From positions 1 through 54,253 of the forward strand of contig JAFLCL010000028.1 of the NCBI GenBank assembly GCA_017303575.1: a stretch of DNA of 54,253 nt, in the 5' to 3' direction. Shown piece after piece: positions 15,810-24,564 of the stretch. This DNA is from Deltaproteobacteria bacterium. GTDB taxonomy: Bacteria; Myxococcota_A; Polyangia; Polyangiales; Sandaracinaceae. Position numbers and translations under genes: made by a program. Under the pieces are notes generated by a model, which was not told the DNA's origin, made no database searches, and saw only the letters and a list, made by a program, of their open reading frames with translations. The first letter of the stretch is position 1, and each line of letters begins with the position of its first letter.

Positions 15810-16973
15810 TCACGAGGCGACGCTCGCCGACGCGACGACCTCGTTCTCCACGCCCGTTCCTCCTTCACTGACCTCGATCATGAACTCGGTGCCGACCAAG
15901 AGCTCCTGTCCGGGCCCGACCCACAGACTCACGATCGTGCCGGACTTGCCGGGAGCGCTCGAGGTCCACCGCCCCGCCGCGTCGCGGCGCTGGAGGATGG
16001 AGCGGCCGCCTCCACCCCAGGTGACGGCACCGTTGCTGCCGATCGCGTCGATGGGGACCTGGGGCGCGCTCGGCTCCTGGACCCAGACACCGGGGGTGTC
16101 CGATCGAAAGACACCCTCGGCCCCGCTGATCCAGACTCGACCCGCCGCGTCGGCCCAGAGGCCTTTGGCCGCGCTCTTCAGCTTCTTGTCGGAGCGCCAT
16201 GCGTCGGGGGCGCCGTCGCGCGCGAGGAACAGCACGTCTCCCGATTGGCTCACCGCGTACTGGCCACGAGGCGTACTGACACCATCGAAGACGTAGTCGC
16301 GACTGACCGCCTGTGCCGTCTGCCACTCTCCTCGGCTGACCCAGGCGCTCCGCGCGATTCGACCGTCGGCCATGCCGAGATAGAGCGCGTCGTCGTCGCC
16401 CCAGATCGCGCTCACGACGGTGCGGAGCGCCTCGGGCAGCTCGAGCCGCGACCACTGCCCATCACCCTTGGAGTGCAGCACGGTTCCCCGATCGCCACCC
16501 GCGAAGAGGCCATGAATCGGGTGACCCCATCCCGACGACAAGCGAGGTCGACCGTTGGGAGAGCGGTATTCGCGGGCCCACGGACCGCCGGGGCTCGTGC
16601 GTCGATGCACCGAGTCCCACGTGACCGCGCAGGTGCCGAGCATCGGCGTGTCGAAGATCGCCATCACGGGCTCACAGTCGTCACCGATCTCGGCGTGCCA
16701 CTTCACGCCGTCCCAGCGCCACAGCTGCCCGAACATGTAGACGCCAGGCTTCAGGCGATACGCGGGGCTCGGGAACGCGGGGATCGGCGCGATCGGCGCA
16801 GCGCCAGCGGGTGCCGTGGCCGCCGTCGCGGCTGCCTTCGTCGGCGAGGAGGGCGCCGGACGAGGCGCTTCGCGCGCGCCGTCCGGTGGGGGCTGTCGGA
16901 GGATCGCGAACACCGCGACGAGCGCGCCGAGCGCGAGCAGACCGAAGAGGCCGAGGAGCAGGAACACCACCAT
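15810..16973 (-). CDS. Membrane-anchored propeller-like protein
   Basis: The protein has 387 residues. An N-terminal transmembrane helix (about 2-25) is followed by a Pro/Ala-rich linker (27-70). The remaining ~310 residues contain repeats of the kind ...GLFAGGDRGTVLHSK..., ...VSAIWGDDDALYLGMADG... and ...GLWADAAGRVWISGAEGVF.... This pattern suggests a beta-propeller exposed to the periplasm. The start follows TAGACT by six bases, inside the end of the upstream YfhO-like gene (stop at 16983), so a promoter within that coding end is likely. Function unknown. Confidence 0.75.
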   Translation of the reverse strand: MVVFLLLGLFGLLALGALVAVFAILRQPPPDGAREAPRPAPSSPTKAAATAATAPAGAAPIAPIPAFPSPAYRLKPGVYMFGQLWRWDGVKWHAEIGDDCEPVMAIFDTPMLGTCAVTWDSVHRRTSPGGPWAREYRSPNGRPRLSSGWGHPIHGLFAGGDRGTVLHSKGDGQWSRLELPEALRTVVSAIWGDDDALYLGMADGRIARSAWVSRGEWQTAQAVSRDYVFDGVSTPRGQYAVSQSGDVLFLARDGAPDAWRSDKKLKSAAKGLWADAAGRVWISGAEGVFRSDTPGVWVQEPSAPQVPIDAIGSNGAVTWGGGGRSILQRRDAAGRWTSSAPGKSGTIVSLWVGPGQELLVGTEFMIEVSEGGTGVENEVVASASVAS

Positions 16974-16985
16974 GTCGCGAGTCTA
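16974..16985 (-). promoter_or_regulatory. -10-like TAGACT overlapping the end of the YfhO-like gene
   Basis: Minus-strand TAGACT (16980-16985) includes the TAG stop of the upstream gene and lies six bases before the ATG at 16973. Confidence 0.5.
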
Positions 16986-19085
16986 CGTCGAGGCTCGCCG
17001 CGACGGCAGCGCGAGGCCGAGCAGCGCCAGGAGCCAGCCAACCGCCCAGAGAGCACGTGTCAGCGGCCCGTCGGTCGGCCTGAATCGGAAGATCACCTCG
17101 TGTGTGCGCTCCTCGATGCGGACGCCGCGCACGAGCGCGTTCACGCGCAAGACCTCGGCAGGCGAGCCGTCGATCTCGGACGTCCAGCCTTCGTCGAAGA
17201 CGTCGTTCAGCACGAGGACTCCCGCCGACGCACCGTCGATCGACACGACGACGGTGTCGGCATCCGGGTCACTCACCTCGACGGTTGCCGACACGACCGG
17301 TGACGCCACGTGGTCCGCCGAGCCCCGCGCACGCGCCGTCTCGAGGATCGCCACCGCCGATGGTGCAAGAGGTGCCAATCGCTCGAGCGCCTCTTCGCGC
17401 GTCTGCACCTCGATGACCGAGCGCGCGGGAACCACATAGGCGCGCGGGACCGGCTCACCCAGCTCGATCACACGTCGATCGCCCTCACGAAGGACCGTGT
17501 GGGCGTGAGGCAGGCTTGCGAGGATCTCGGGGCGCGGCAGGTAGTGGTGGTCCCAGCCGTGGAGGAAGTGTGGCGACGTGAGCGCGTAACGAACGCCGAA
17601 TTGACGCAAGAGCCCAGGGCGCTCGCCGAGGCGCGAGAGCACGCGCTCGTAGGCGTGGAGCATCAAGGGGTCTTGGTAGCCACGGAGGTCGTGGTGCCCG
17701 AGGCGTGTGCCCGACCGACAGCCGAGCGCGAACTCGTCGAAGACGCGGTCGTCGTGGTCGTGCACGAAGCGCGCGAGCGGGTCGTTCGCGTCGCGGCAAG
17801 GGATCGCGCCGCCGCGCGTGTGCCGCTCGGGATCGAGACGCTCGGTGACCAGCGCCACGTGCGCGAAGGACAGCGCGAGCGCGATCGACCACGACGCGAT
17901 GGCCTCGCGGGACTGTCGCGCGCGCGTGAGCTCCTTCGCCATCACATCGGCCCCGAGCGTCGTCACCAGCGCGGCCGCCGGACCGAGCCACGCCTCGTAG
18001 CGGTGCGGGAGGCGAAACCGATCGAAGCCCGGCACGTGATCGAAGAAGAACCGGAACACGGGTGTGTGCTGGCCCATGGCGAGGAGCACGGCGAGCGCGG
18101 CGATCAGGAGACACGCGAGCGCCACGCGACGCGTGCGGCGGGCAGACAGCGCAGCGCCCGCGGCGAGCCACACGACCGGTCCGACGAAGAGGTGATTGCC
18201 CGGCTGCGGCCTCACCCACGCGATCAACGCTGCGGTGTCGAGAGACTCGGCCGTGAGAGACTCGAACGTGTGATCTGCCTGGACCGACCGTGCCGAGAGC
18301 GCCTGTCCCGGGATCAGCACCACGGCGATCAGCAGCACAGAGAGGACGAGAGACCAGGTCAGCCAAGGTGCCAGTGTCCGGATCGGCGCCGGGCCTGCCT
18401 CGTGGGCCTTCGCGGCGATGCGCAACACCGTGTAGCCGGCCGCGAAGGTGCCAGTCAGCCACAGCGCGGGCGGTGAGCCACTCCAGGCACAGAACGCGAC
18501 GGTGAGCGCGAGAACTGACGCACTGCGGGCAGAGGGCGCGGCCAGGAGTCGATCGATCCCGAAGAGGATCCAAGGCAGCCACGCGATTCCGAAGGTGAGG
18601 TTGAGCTCCCAGTTGTGCCGCAGGAACGGAGCGGTCGTGAGCACACAGGCGCCGAGGGCGGCGGCCGCGTGCGAGTGGGGAGAGGCGACGGCGTCGCGTC
18701 CGAGGTCCGTGCGACGAAGCCAGACGTGGGCACCGACCATCGAGACGACGAAGCCGAGGACCACCCTCAGCGTCGCCCAATGAAGCGAAGGTTCGGGGCC
18801 GGCGGCCGCACACATCGCCCAGTGCATCGGATGGAACGGCGCTGCCTGCGGATCCGCATAGTACGGGTAGCCCCCGCGATCGTGTGGGCTCCAGTACGGA
18901 ATGCCACCTTCGTGGAGATCGCGGCAGAGCCGGACGAGATCGGGCCAGTACTGCTCGGGTACGTCCCAGTCGAAGAACCGTGGCTCTCCGCTGAGCGCCC
19001 CTCGCGCGAGCGGCCAGAAGAGGACCAGGAGCGTGCCAGTCCAGACGAGCGCCGCGAGCAGCCGATCTCGCGTCGTCGCCGTCAC
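16983..19085 (-). CDS. YfhO-like large membrane protein
   Basis: The protein has 700 residues with 10-13 hydrophobic helices. It matches the pattern of YfhO-type (GT-C-like) membrane proteins. The N-terminal extracytoplasmic loop has FFDWDVPEQYWPDLVRL and PYWSPHDRGGYPYYADPQA. The C-terminal soluble region carries VLNDVFDEGWTSEIDG, typical of the family's beta-rich tail. The protein probably transfers or attaches sugars at the envelope. GTG at 19085 overlaps the SDR stop as GTGA, so translation is coupled. Frames reaching further upstream are antisense-like and rejected. Confidence 0.82.
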   Translation of the reverse strand: MTATTRDRLLAALVWTGTLLVLFWPLARGALSGEPRFFDWDVPEQYWPDLVRLCRDLHEGGIPYWSPHDRGGYPYYADPQAAPFHPMHWAMCAAAGPEPSLHWATLRVVLGFVVSMVGAHVWLRRTDLGRDAVASPHSHAAAALGACVLTTAPFLRHNWELNLTFGIAWLPWILFGIDRLLAAPSARSASVLALTVAFCAWSGSPPALWLTGTFAAGYTVLRIAAKAHEAGPAPIRTLAPWLTWSLVLSVLLIAVVLIPGQALSARSVQADHTFESLTAESLDTAALIAWVRPQPGNHLFVGPVVWLAAGAALSARRTRRVALACLLIAALAVLLAMGQHTPVFRFFFDHVPGFDRFRLPHRYEAWLGPAAALVTTLGADVMAKELTRARQSREAIASWSIALALSFAHVALVTERLDPERHTRGGAIPCRDANDPLARFVHDHDDRVFDEFALGCRSGTRLGHHDLRGYQDPLMLHAYERVLSRLGERPGLLRQFGVRYALTSPHFLHGWDHHYLPRPEILASLPHAHTVLREGDRRVIELGEPVPRAYVVPARSVIEVQTREEALERLAPLAPSAVAILETARARGSADHVASPVVSATVEVSDPDADTVVVSIDGASAGVLVLNDVFDEGWTSEIDGSPAEVLRVNALVRGVRIEERTHEVIFRFRPTDGPLTRALWAVGWLLALLGLALPSRRAST

Positions 19086-19924
19086 TTCGTGCGGCGGGCG
19101 CCGAGCTTGGCCGCGCGCGTGACGATGGCGTCGTATCGGCGCGGGGCGAGGCGGGCCATGACGTCGATCGCGACAGCGTCGGCGCCGATCAGGATGCGGG
19201 GATTGTTCGAGAGGATCCCGCGCAGGATCACGTTCGCCGCTTCGTCGGCCGTCGTGCGCGCGCCTTGCTCGAAGCTCTTGGCGACGACCTCGGTCGATGT
19301 CTTCTGGCCCGTCGCGTCCTCGTAGTGGCGGCCGCGCTTGACGATGTCGGTCTTGATGCCGCCGGGGTGCACACAGGAGACGTGCACGCTCGTCGAGGCC
19401 AGCTCCTGCCGGAGCGACTCGGTGAAGCCGCGCACCGCGAACTTCGCGGCGCAGTACGCGGACTGCGTGGGCACGCCGATGATGCCGAAGACGCTCGAGA
19501 GGTTCACGACGTGGGCCTCGGGCTTCTTCTTCAGCTGCGGCAAGAACGCGCGCGTGCCGTTCACGACGCCCCAGAAATTGATGTCGAAGAGCCAGCGAAA
19601 GTCCTCGTCCGTCATCGTCTCGACGCTCGCCGAGAGCGAGACGCCCGCGTTGTTCACGAGCACGTCGGCGCCCCCGAGCTTCGCCTCCACGGTGGCGGCC
19701 CACGCGTAGATCGCGTCGCGATCGGCCACGTCGAGCTGCTGCACCTCGACGCGCGATCCGAGCCGCGTCGCGCGCGCCTTGGTTGCGGTGTCCTCCACGC
19801 CCTTCACGTCGATGTCGACGAGCGCGAGGTCTGCCCCTCGACGCGCGCACTCGATCGCGAGGGAGCGGCCCATGCCCGAGGCGGCACCGGTGATCGCGAC
19901 GACCTTGCTGGAGAGCGTCTTCAT
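19082..19924 (-). CDS. Short-chain dehydrogenase/reductase
   Basis: The protein has 280 residues and is a classical SDR. It has the cofactor motif TGAASGMG (12-19), NNAG (91-94), Asn115 in DINFWG, Ser143-144, and the catalytic pair Tyr157 and Lys161 in YCAAK. An acidic residue (VDID, about 37-39) ends the second strand, which favours NAD(H). The C-terminal part (ILIGADAVAIDVMARLAPRRYD) is like SDRs that act on lipid or steroid-like substrates. Coupled by GTGA to the YfhO-like gene. TACCAT lies eight bases before the ATG. Confidence 0.92.
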   Translation of the reverse strand: MKTLSSKVVAITGAASGMGRSLAIECARRGADLALVDIDVKGVEDTATKARATRLGSRVEVQQLDVADRDAIYAWAATVEAKLGGADVLVNNAGVSLSASVETMTDEDFRWLFDINFWGVVNGTRAFLPQLKKKPEAHVVNLSSVFGIIGVPTQSAYCAAKFAVRGFTESLRQELASTSVHVSCVHPGGIKTDIVKRGRHYEDATGQKTSTEVVAKSFEQGARTTADEAANVILRGILSNNPRILIGADAVAIDVMARLAPRRYDAIVTRAAKLGARRTK

Positions 19925-19938
19925 GGCGCGCGATGGTA
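19925..19938 (-). promoter_or_regulatory. -10-like TACCAT before the SDR start
   Basis: Minus-strand TACCAT (19933-19938) plus an eight-base GC spacer precede the ATG at 19924. Confidence 0.5.
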
Positions 19939-19990
19939 CGCGATCCCGCGCGCCTTGACGGCTCGGGCTGAGCACGCGAGGGTCGCCCCC

Positions 19991-20395
19991 ATGCTGACTG
20001 GTCGATGTCTGTGTGGCGCCGTTGAGTTCACCTGCGAGAGCGCGTCCACCGAGCACAACGCGTGTCACTGCGACATGTGCCGCCGCTGGTCGGGCGGCGG
20101 GCCGCTCTTCACCACGCACGCGAAGGACGTGACGTTCCGCTCCGAGGCGAGCCTGGGACGCTTCGCCAGCTCGGACTGGGCCGAGCGCGGCTTCTGCAAG
20201 GCCTGCGGAACGCCGATGTTCTATCGGTTCGTGCGCGCGAACGCGTACATGATGAGCGTCGGCGTCTTCGACGACACGAGCCCCTTCAAGCTCACGCGCG
20301 AGATCTTCATCGACAAGAAGCCCGAGGGCTACTCGCTCGCTGGCGATCACCCGCGCTGGACCGAGGCCGAGACGCTCGCGCGCATGAAGTCCTGA
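19991..20395 (+). CDS. GFA/CENP-V-type zinc protein
   Basis: The protein has 134 residues and is a member of the GFA family (glutathione-dependent formaldehyde-activating enzyme-like). The zinc ligands are visible: CLCGAVEF (Cys6, Cys8), CHCDMCRRW, and CKACGTPMFYR. Length is typical. Most family members have no proven formaldehyde activity, so the name gives the fold rather than the reaction. It is divergent from the SDR, and its stop abuts the stop of the convergent glycosyltransferase gene (TGA/TCA with no gap). Confidence 0.88.
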   Translation: MLTGRCLCGAVEFTCESASTEHNACHCDMCRRWSGGGPLFTTHAKDVTFRSEASLGRFASSDWAERGFCKACGTPMFYRFVRANAYMMSVGVFDDTSPFKLTREIFIDKKPEGYSLAGDHPRWTEAETLARMKS

Positions 20396-21901
20396 TCACC
20401 GGCGCGTCCTGACGTCGAGCGCCGGGGCGTTGCCCTCTTCCACGATGAACCTCGTGACGAGGCCGAGCTCGTCGGCGAGGGCGCGCAGGCGATCGCGGTT
20501 GCGCGAGCCCGCGTCGATCACGACGACGTCTGGTCGCTGATCCGGATGGTCGTCCAGGTGATCGACGTGGAGCGTCCGGTACGGCGTCTCGGTGAAGCCG
20601 AGCACAGGATCGCGCAGCTCCACGGTCAGCGGCCAGACCGCGACCACCAGAGGGTCGCCGAGCTGCTCGCGCTCGAGGCCGAGGCGCGCGGCCACGCTGG
20701 CGTGGCTCCGCATCACATCGGCGTAGTCGAAGGTGAGCTCGGGCGCCTCGTCGGGTGCGCCGCGGTATGCGCCGACGAGGCCAGCGGCGGACACGGCGAC
20801 GCCCATCACCGGCAGCGCCAGCGCCGCGAGCCGCGGCCTCTGCGAGAACGTGGAGACGCCGTGGGTCACGAGCGCGGCCGCAGTCACGATCAGACCGGGG
20901 TGCGCGGGGAGGGCGTACCGCTCGAGCCAGAACATCTGAGCGAAGAACACGACGTTGAGGAGCGCGAGCGTCAGCGAGGCCACCTCGACCGTTCCGACGA
21001 CAGGCACTCTCGGTGCGCCCGCGGTCGCTCGTCGGTCACGAGACGTGAGCGCCACGAGGGCCAGGCAGGCCGCTGCCGTCAGCGCGACGCGACCGTGCCA
21101 GAGGAACAGCGACGGAACGGCCGTGAAGAGACTGGCCGCCTCGAACTGACGCTCGGCCAAGAGCCCTTGATGATGCGGGAACACGAAATAGCCCGCGTTC
21201 ACGCGCTGCCAGACGAAGAAACCGACGAGCGCCCAGAGGGGCAGTGTGGCGAGGGCGAGATCGCGCAGACTGGCCCGCTCGCGGGAGGTGCCAGTGCGCC
21301 ACTGCTCCACGAGCAATGCGACGCCGATCGCGCCCGACGTGAAGATGCCAGTCTCCTTGATCCACACCATGGCGACGCCGAGGAGTGCCGTTGCGAGCAC
21401 GTTCTTGCGGTGGAGCGCCCAGAGCGCTGCGGCGGTGAGCGCGGTGAGCGGCATCTCCGGAAGGAGGAACGCGCCCATCGTGAGGTAGAGCGGCGTCGTC
21501 GCGAGCATCCCGGTGGCTGCGATCGCGACGGGCCGTCCGTGTCGTTCGAGCCCGAGCGCGTAGGTCGCGACGAGCCCGAGCACGGCGAACGGCACCATGA
21601 GCGCGTGCCCCACGAACGGGCCCGGACCGAAGAGGCGGAAGGCGATCGAGGCGAGCACGTAGAGCAGCGGCGGATGCCCGCGCGACCAGTCGTCCGGGAA
21701 GTGCCCGGGCGTCGGGTCCATGTCGTGTTCGGCGAGCCACCGCGCTCCCGCGACGTAGACGTCGGCCTCGTCCCAGAAGTACGGCAGTGACAGCGGCCCG
21801 GCCCGCACGACGAGGAGGTAGACGGTCGCGACGACGGCCACGAGCGCGAGCTCACGCGGTGCGACCCGCCTCAGCGCTCCGGATGGATGGGGAGATGTCA
21901 T
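20396..21901 (-). CDS. GT39-like (ArnT/PMT-type) membrane glycosyltransferase
   Basis: The protein has 501 residues and about 10-11 membrane helices. The first extracytoplasmic loop carries FWDEADVYVAGARWL, whose Asp-Glu pair matches the catalytic acidic motif of GT-C family 39 transferases that use polyprenyl-phosphate sugars. HFPDDWSRGHPPLLYVLAS and FGPGPFVGHAL follow as in relatives. A soluble domain of about 110 residues ends the protein. The ATG overlaps the stop of a truncated upstream frame (ATGA). Confidence 0.82.
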   Translation of the reverse strand: MTSPHPSGALRRVAPRELALVAVVATVYLLVVRAGPLSLPYFWDEADVYVAGARWLAEHDMDPTPGHFPDDWSRGHPPLLYVLASIAFRLFGPGPFVGHALMVPFAVLGLVATYALGLERHGRPVAIAATGMLATTPLYLTMGAFLLPEMPLTALTAAALWALHRKNVLATALLGVAMVWIKETGIFTSGAIGVALLVEQWRTGTSRERASLRDLALATLPLWALVGFFVWQRVNAGYFVFPHHQGLLAERQFEAASLFTAVPSLFLWHGRVALTAAACLALVALTSRDRRATAGAPRVPVVGTVEVASLTLALLNVVFFAQMFWLERYALPAHPGLIVTAAALVTHGVSTFSQRPRLAALALPVMGVAVSAAGLVGAYRGAPDEAPELTFDYADVMRSHASVAARLGLEREQLGDPLVVAVWPLTVELRDPVLGFTETPYRTLHVDHLDDHPDQRPDVVVIDAGSRNRDRLRALADELGLVTRFIVEEGNAPALDVRTRR

Positions 21902-21954
21902 CGACTCGGCGTGCTGACCGCGAGACGAAGCTCGGCCTCGAGCGTCGTGGTCAC
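21898..21954 (-). pseudogene. Truncated 18-residue frame, remnant of a second gene of a small pair
   Basis: The 18-residue frame MTTTLEAELRLAVSTPSR starts by GTGA overlap with the frameshifted gene upstream and ends in the ATGA that starts the glycosyltransferase. Its start resembles, from memory, nucleotidyltransferase-type (AbiEii/MNT-like) proteins that follow genes like the upstream one. Almost all of the gene is missing. The relationship is an inference. Confidence 0.4.
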
Positions 21955-22137
21955 GGCTCGTCCTCGCCGCGGAGCCATACGTCGATCTCCGCGGCCGACG
22001 CCCCGGGGTGCCGCGTGCGCAGCGATGCGAGCTCGAGATCGATGCCGGTCTGCATGAGGTCGAGCGGCCTGACGCAGCTTCTCCTCAAGCGGCGTGTTCC
22101 GGAGCTCGTCGAGCTCTTGCTCTCGCAGCGACTTCAC
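21951..22137 (-). pseudogene. Frameshifted small gene, first half of a two-gene unit
   Basis: From GTG 22137 the frame reads MKSLREQELDELRNTPLEEKLRQ and then becomes arginine-rich. One base shift restores LDLMQTGIDLELASLRTRH and PGASAAEIDVWLRGEDEP with a TGA at 21951. The 187 bp are not a multiple of three, which fits a single insertion near 22070. The restored protein (~62 residues) resembles small helical proteins with an LRxRHPxAS motif that I recall next to nucleotidyltransferase-type genes. The GTGA to the next fragment preserves the original coupling. Confidence 0.6.
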
Positions 22138-22150
22138 ATCGGGAGAATAG

Positions 22151-22327
22151 CCCGCCGATCGCGTCGACGTGCACTGGGGTGCAGGAATCTGTCGTTCGAC
22201 GTCGCGTGTCTCGTCGCCCGAGGATCCCTGGGAGAACGAGTTCGCGATCGCGTGCCACGGCGACGATGTGACCGTCGCGTCGGCTGGGCCCGACGAGAGA
22301 TTCGGTACCGCGGACGACGTCGAGTGA
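22151..22327 (+). pseudogene. Remnant of a GspG-like pseudopilin (C-terminal part)
   Basis: An open stretch between a TAG and a TGA encodes EDPWENEFAIACHGDDV followed by TVASAGPDERFGTADDVE. This matches the C-terminus of the intact protein at 23106-23519 (DPWENAFEITCSGEDVQVVSAGPDG...DTEDDVQ) and the GspG-type ending of type II secretion pseudopilins. No start codon, membrane helix or helical spine remains. Confidence 0.7.
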
Positions 22328-22403
22328 GCGACTCGGCGACGTGTTCGTCTGAACGCCGAGATCAACCGCGGCTGAAGGAGCGATCTGCGGCTGGTCGCCA
22401 GCG

Positions 22404-23054
22404 TCAGCGGATCTGCATCGGCGTGCCGATCGCGTCGCACGACCAGTAGTGTCCGTCGCGACACGCGCGCTCGAGCAATGCGCGATGACGCGCGGGATCG
22501 GGCGCCGTGCCGTAGCGCGCTTGCGCGTCCTCGCCGTAGCGCTCGGCGAGGCTCGCGCAGGCGATCGGCGGATGCTCGGGCGCGTCGCACGCGCGCGAGA
22601 GGACATCGAGCGCGCGCTCGGGGTGCGCGAGGTGGATGTACGGGTTGTTGTACTGGTAGCCGAGGTCCGCACACGAAGGACCGTGGCCAGCCATGCAGCT
22701 CGCGAACCAGATCTCTTCGGCCTCGAGCGCTTCGCCTGCGCTGAGCAGCGCATCCGCGAGGCTCGCGCACGCCGCGTGATCGGCGCGCGCACACGACGCG
22801 CGCAGCGTGGTCAGATCGGTGACGGGCGTGGGCAGCGCCTCGAACGTCGTGACGCGCACCGCGCGTCCCTCGTCGTCGGTGGTGACGGTGCTTCCGGTGA
22901 CCTCGGCGCCGGGCGGAATCACGGCCTCGCGGAGTGTGGCCGCCTGATCCTCGGGCGAGCGTTGCGGCGTCGGCGAGTCGCCATCACAGCCGAGGACGCC
23001 GACGACGAAGATCGCGGCGAGGCCGAGGCAGCGCGTGAGGAGCAGCGGTCGCAC
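22404..23054 (-). CDS. Lipoprotein with Sel1/TPR-like Cys repeats
   Basis: The protein has 216 residues. GTG at 23054 begins a signal peptide ending VGVLGC. After a linker and a short beta-rich region come repeats such as CARADHAACASLADALLSAG, FASCMAGHGPSCADLGYQY and ACDAPEHPPIACASLAERYG. These are Sel1-like repeats with a Cys pair in each, common in secreted myxobacterial proteins. It is divergent from the pseudopilin-like gene (51 bp between starts). Probably a periplasmic protein-protein interaction module. Confidence 0.8.
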   Translation of the reverse strand: MRPLLLTRCLGLAAIFVVGVLGCDGDSPTPQRSPEDQAATLREAVIPPGAEVTGSTVTTDDEGRAVRVTTFEALPTPVTDLTTLRASCARADHAACASLADALLSAGEALEAEEIWFASCMAGHGPSCADLGYQYNNPYIHLAHPERALDVLSRACDAPEHPPIACASLAERYGEDAQARYGTAPDPARHRALLERACRDGHYWSCDAIGTPMQIR

Positions 23055-23105
23055 GACTGCGAGAATGCACGGAATGACAGCTGCGTCGACCTCTGTCTCG
23101 CCGTC

Positions 23106-23519
23106 GTGACCGACGAAGCGACGCCGTCGACATCCGAGCGTACTCACCCGCTCGTGCTCATCCTCGCCCACGCGTTGGCCGTGACGACGATCACGTTCGT
23201 CCTCCTGGCCGCCGCAGGGATCCTCTTCCAGGGCGCTGCGACTCGCTTCTTGCCGAGGTACGAGTGTGGAGGCGGCATCGAACAAGCGCGGACGGATGCG
23301 CAGAGCGTGCGCGGCGCGGTGGAGATGTACCTGGCGCAGAACCCCTCGGCCGCGTGTCCGACGGTCTCGCAGCTGGTCTCCGAGCGGATCCTCTCGGCGC
23401 GGACGCGCACGATCGATCCCTGGGAGAACGCATTCGAGATCACGTGCTCGGGCGAAGACGTCCAAGTCGTCTCGGCCGGGCCCGATGGGAGGATGGACAC
23501 CGAGGACGATGTCCAGTGA
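23106..23519 (+). CDS. GspG-like pseudopilin-type protein lacking a prepilin leader
   Basis: The protein has 137 residues with GTG at 23106 as the best available start. An N-terminal membrane helix (about 18-40) is followed by QARTDAQSVRGAVEMYLAQNP, CPTVSQLVSERIL and DPWENAFEITCSGEDVQVVSAGPDGRMDTEDDV. That is the pattern of the GspG C-terminal domain, including the Asp-rich metal-site end. The usual prepilin peptidase site (G followed by FTLIE) is absent, so it may not be processed or assembled as a pseudopilin. Two further copies of its C-terminal sequence lie nearby. Confidence 0.72.
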   Translation: MTDEATPSTSERTHPLVLILAHALAVTTITFVLLAAAGILFQGAATRFLPRYECGGGIEQARTDAQSVRGAVEMYLAQNPSAACPTVSQLVSERILSARTRTIDPWENAFEITCSGEDVQVVSAGPDGRMDTEDDVQ

Positions 23520-23576
23520 TGCGCCACGTCCGCGGGGCCCGATGGGACCTTTCGCACGAGCGACGACGTGCGGTGA
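23520..23576 (+). repeat. In-frame repeat of the pseudopilin C-terminal coding end
   Basis: Directly after the TGA of the pseudopilin gene, the same frame encodes CATSAGPDGTFRTSDDVR and a second TGA. This repeats the preceding SAGPDGRMDTEDDVQ ending. The DNA shares GGGCCCGATGGGA. It looks like a small tandem duplication or the scar of a lost second gene. Confidence 0.65.
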
Positions 23577-23588
23577 GCACGTCCGGGA

Positions 23589-23602
23589 TAGGGTCCCTGC
23601 GC
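23589..23602 (+). promoter_or_regulatory. -10-like TAGGGT before the FGE-domain lipoprotein
   Basis: TAGGGT (23589-23594) lies eight bases before the ATG at 23603; no Shine-Dalgarno. Confidence 0.5.
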
Positions 23603-24445
23603 ATGCCGTTCCGCGAGCAGGTCTTCTCGAGTGCATCGACCCTCGTTCTGTTCGTCTCGATCACGGGATGCGGCGCTGCGACGCCCCGCGAGGAGGCGCG
23701 TGTCGTCGGGGTCGAGGAGGGACTCGTCGAGGTCGCGGCGCAGACGGTCGTGATCGGATCGCCCGAGGGCGAAGTCGGACGTGACGAAGACGAAGGGCCG
23801 CTGACCGAGGTCGTGCTGTCGCGGTTCTTCGTCGATCGCACGCCCGTGACCGTGGCGCAGCTCGAGGCGCGTTGGAGCGAGGTGATCGCGTCCGAGCCGA
23901 ACGTGCGCGTCGTGCGTGAGGACGAGACGCCGGCTGAGTGGGTCGGGCGGTGCAACGTCGGCTCGGCGCGGCGCGACCATCCGGCGACGTGTGTGAGCAT
24001 CGAGGCGGCGCGCGCGTTCTGCTCGCTGCGCGGGATGGATCTGCCGACCGAGGCCGAGCGCGAGGCGTTCGCGCGTGGCGGTGAACGCGCGCCGCACTGG
24101 TGGGGTGAGACGTTCGACGAGACGCACGTGGTGTCGTCGATCGCGTGTGGCGCGCGAGGCTGTCGAGGCTCGACGGAGGCCGTCGTCACGAGCGGCCCGC
24201 GGTGCAACGCGCTCGGCGTGTGCGACGTGGCGGGCAACGTGTGGGAGTGGACGCTCACCGAGTACGTGCCCGCGCACGGGCTGGGGTCGAACGTCGTTCC
24301 CGAGACGCTGTCGTCGCAGACGGTGATCCGCGGCGCGTCGTGGCTCGATCACGAGCCGCGCTTGTTCCGCAGCGCGATGCGCGGGCTCGCGTATCCCGAT
24401 CACGGGCTCACGCACATCGGGTTTCGGTGTGTGCGCCGCGGGTGA
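23603..24445 (+). CDS. FGE-sulfatase (SUMF1/C-type-lectin-like) domain lipoprotein
   Basis: The protein has 280 residues with a lipoprotein signal ending SITGC. The rest is an FGE-sulfatase domain: VVIGSPEGEVGRDEDEGPLTEVVLSRFFVDRTPVTVAQ at the start, LPTEAEREAFARGG in the middle, and CDVAGNVWEWTLTEY, VIRGASWLDH and GFRCVRR at the end. The copper-site Cys pair of true formylglycine-generating enzymes is not evident, so binding or another modification is more likely than sulfatase activation. Located in the envelope. Confidence 0.88.
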   Translation: MPFREQVFSSASTLVLFVSITGCGAATPREEARVVGVEEGLVEVAAQTVVIGSPEGEVGRDEDEGPLTEVVLSRFFVDRTPVTVAQLEARWSEVIASEPNVRVVREDETPAEWVGRCNVGSARRDHPATCVSIEAARAFCSLRGMDLPTEAEREAFARGGERAPHWWGETFDETHVVSSIACGARGCRGSTEAVVTSGPRCNALGVCDVAGNVWEWTLTEYVPAHGLGSNVVPETLSSQTVIRGASWLDHEPRLFRSAMRGLAYPDHGLTHIGFRCVRRG

Positions 24446-24518
24446 TGCGATCGAATCGCGGTGAGGAGAGGGTGACGAGTCGATGGGTGAGTCGATCGGT
24501 GAGCGCGGGTCGGCGGAA

Positions 24519-24539
24519 CCCCGGGGCGCAATCCCGGGG
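24519..24539. repeat. Inverted repeat CCCCGGG/CCCGGGG
   Basis: A perfect 7-bp stem encloses the loop GCGCAAT. It may terminate the FGE-domain gene or belong to a set of extragenic palindromes. Confidence 0.55.
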
Positions 24540-24564
24540 CAGTGAGCGCGGTCGTCCTTCGCGG

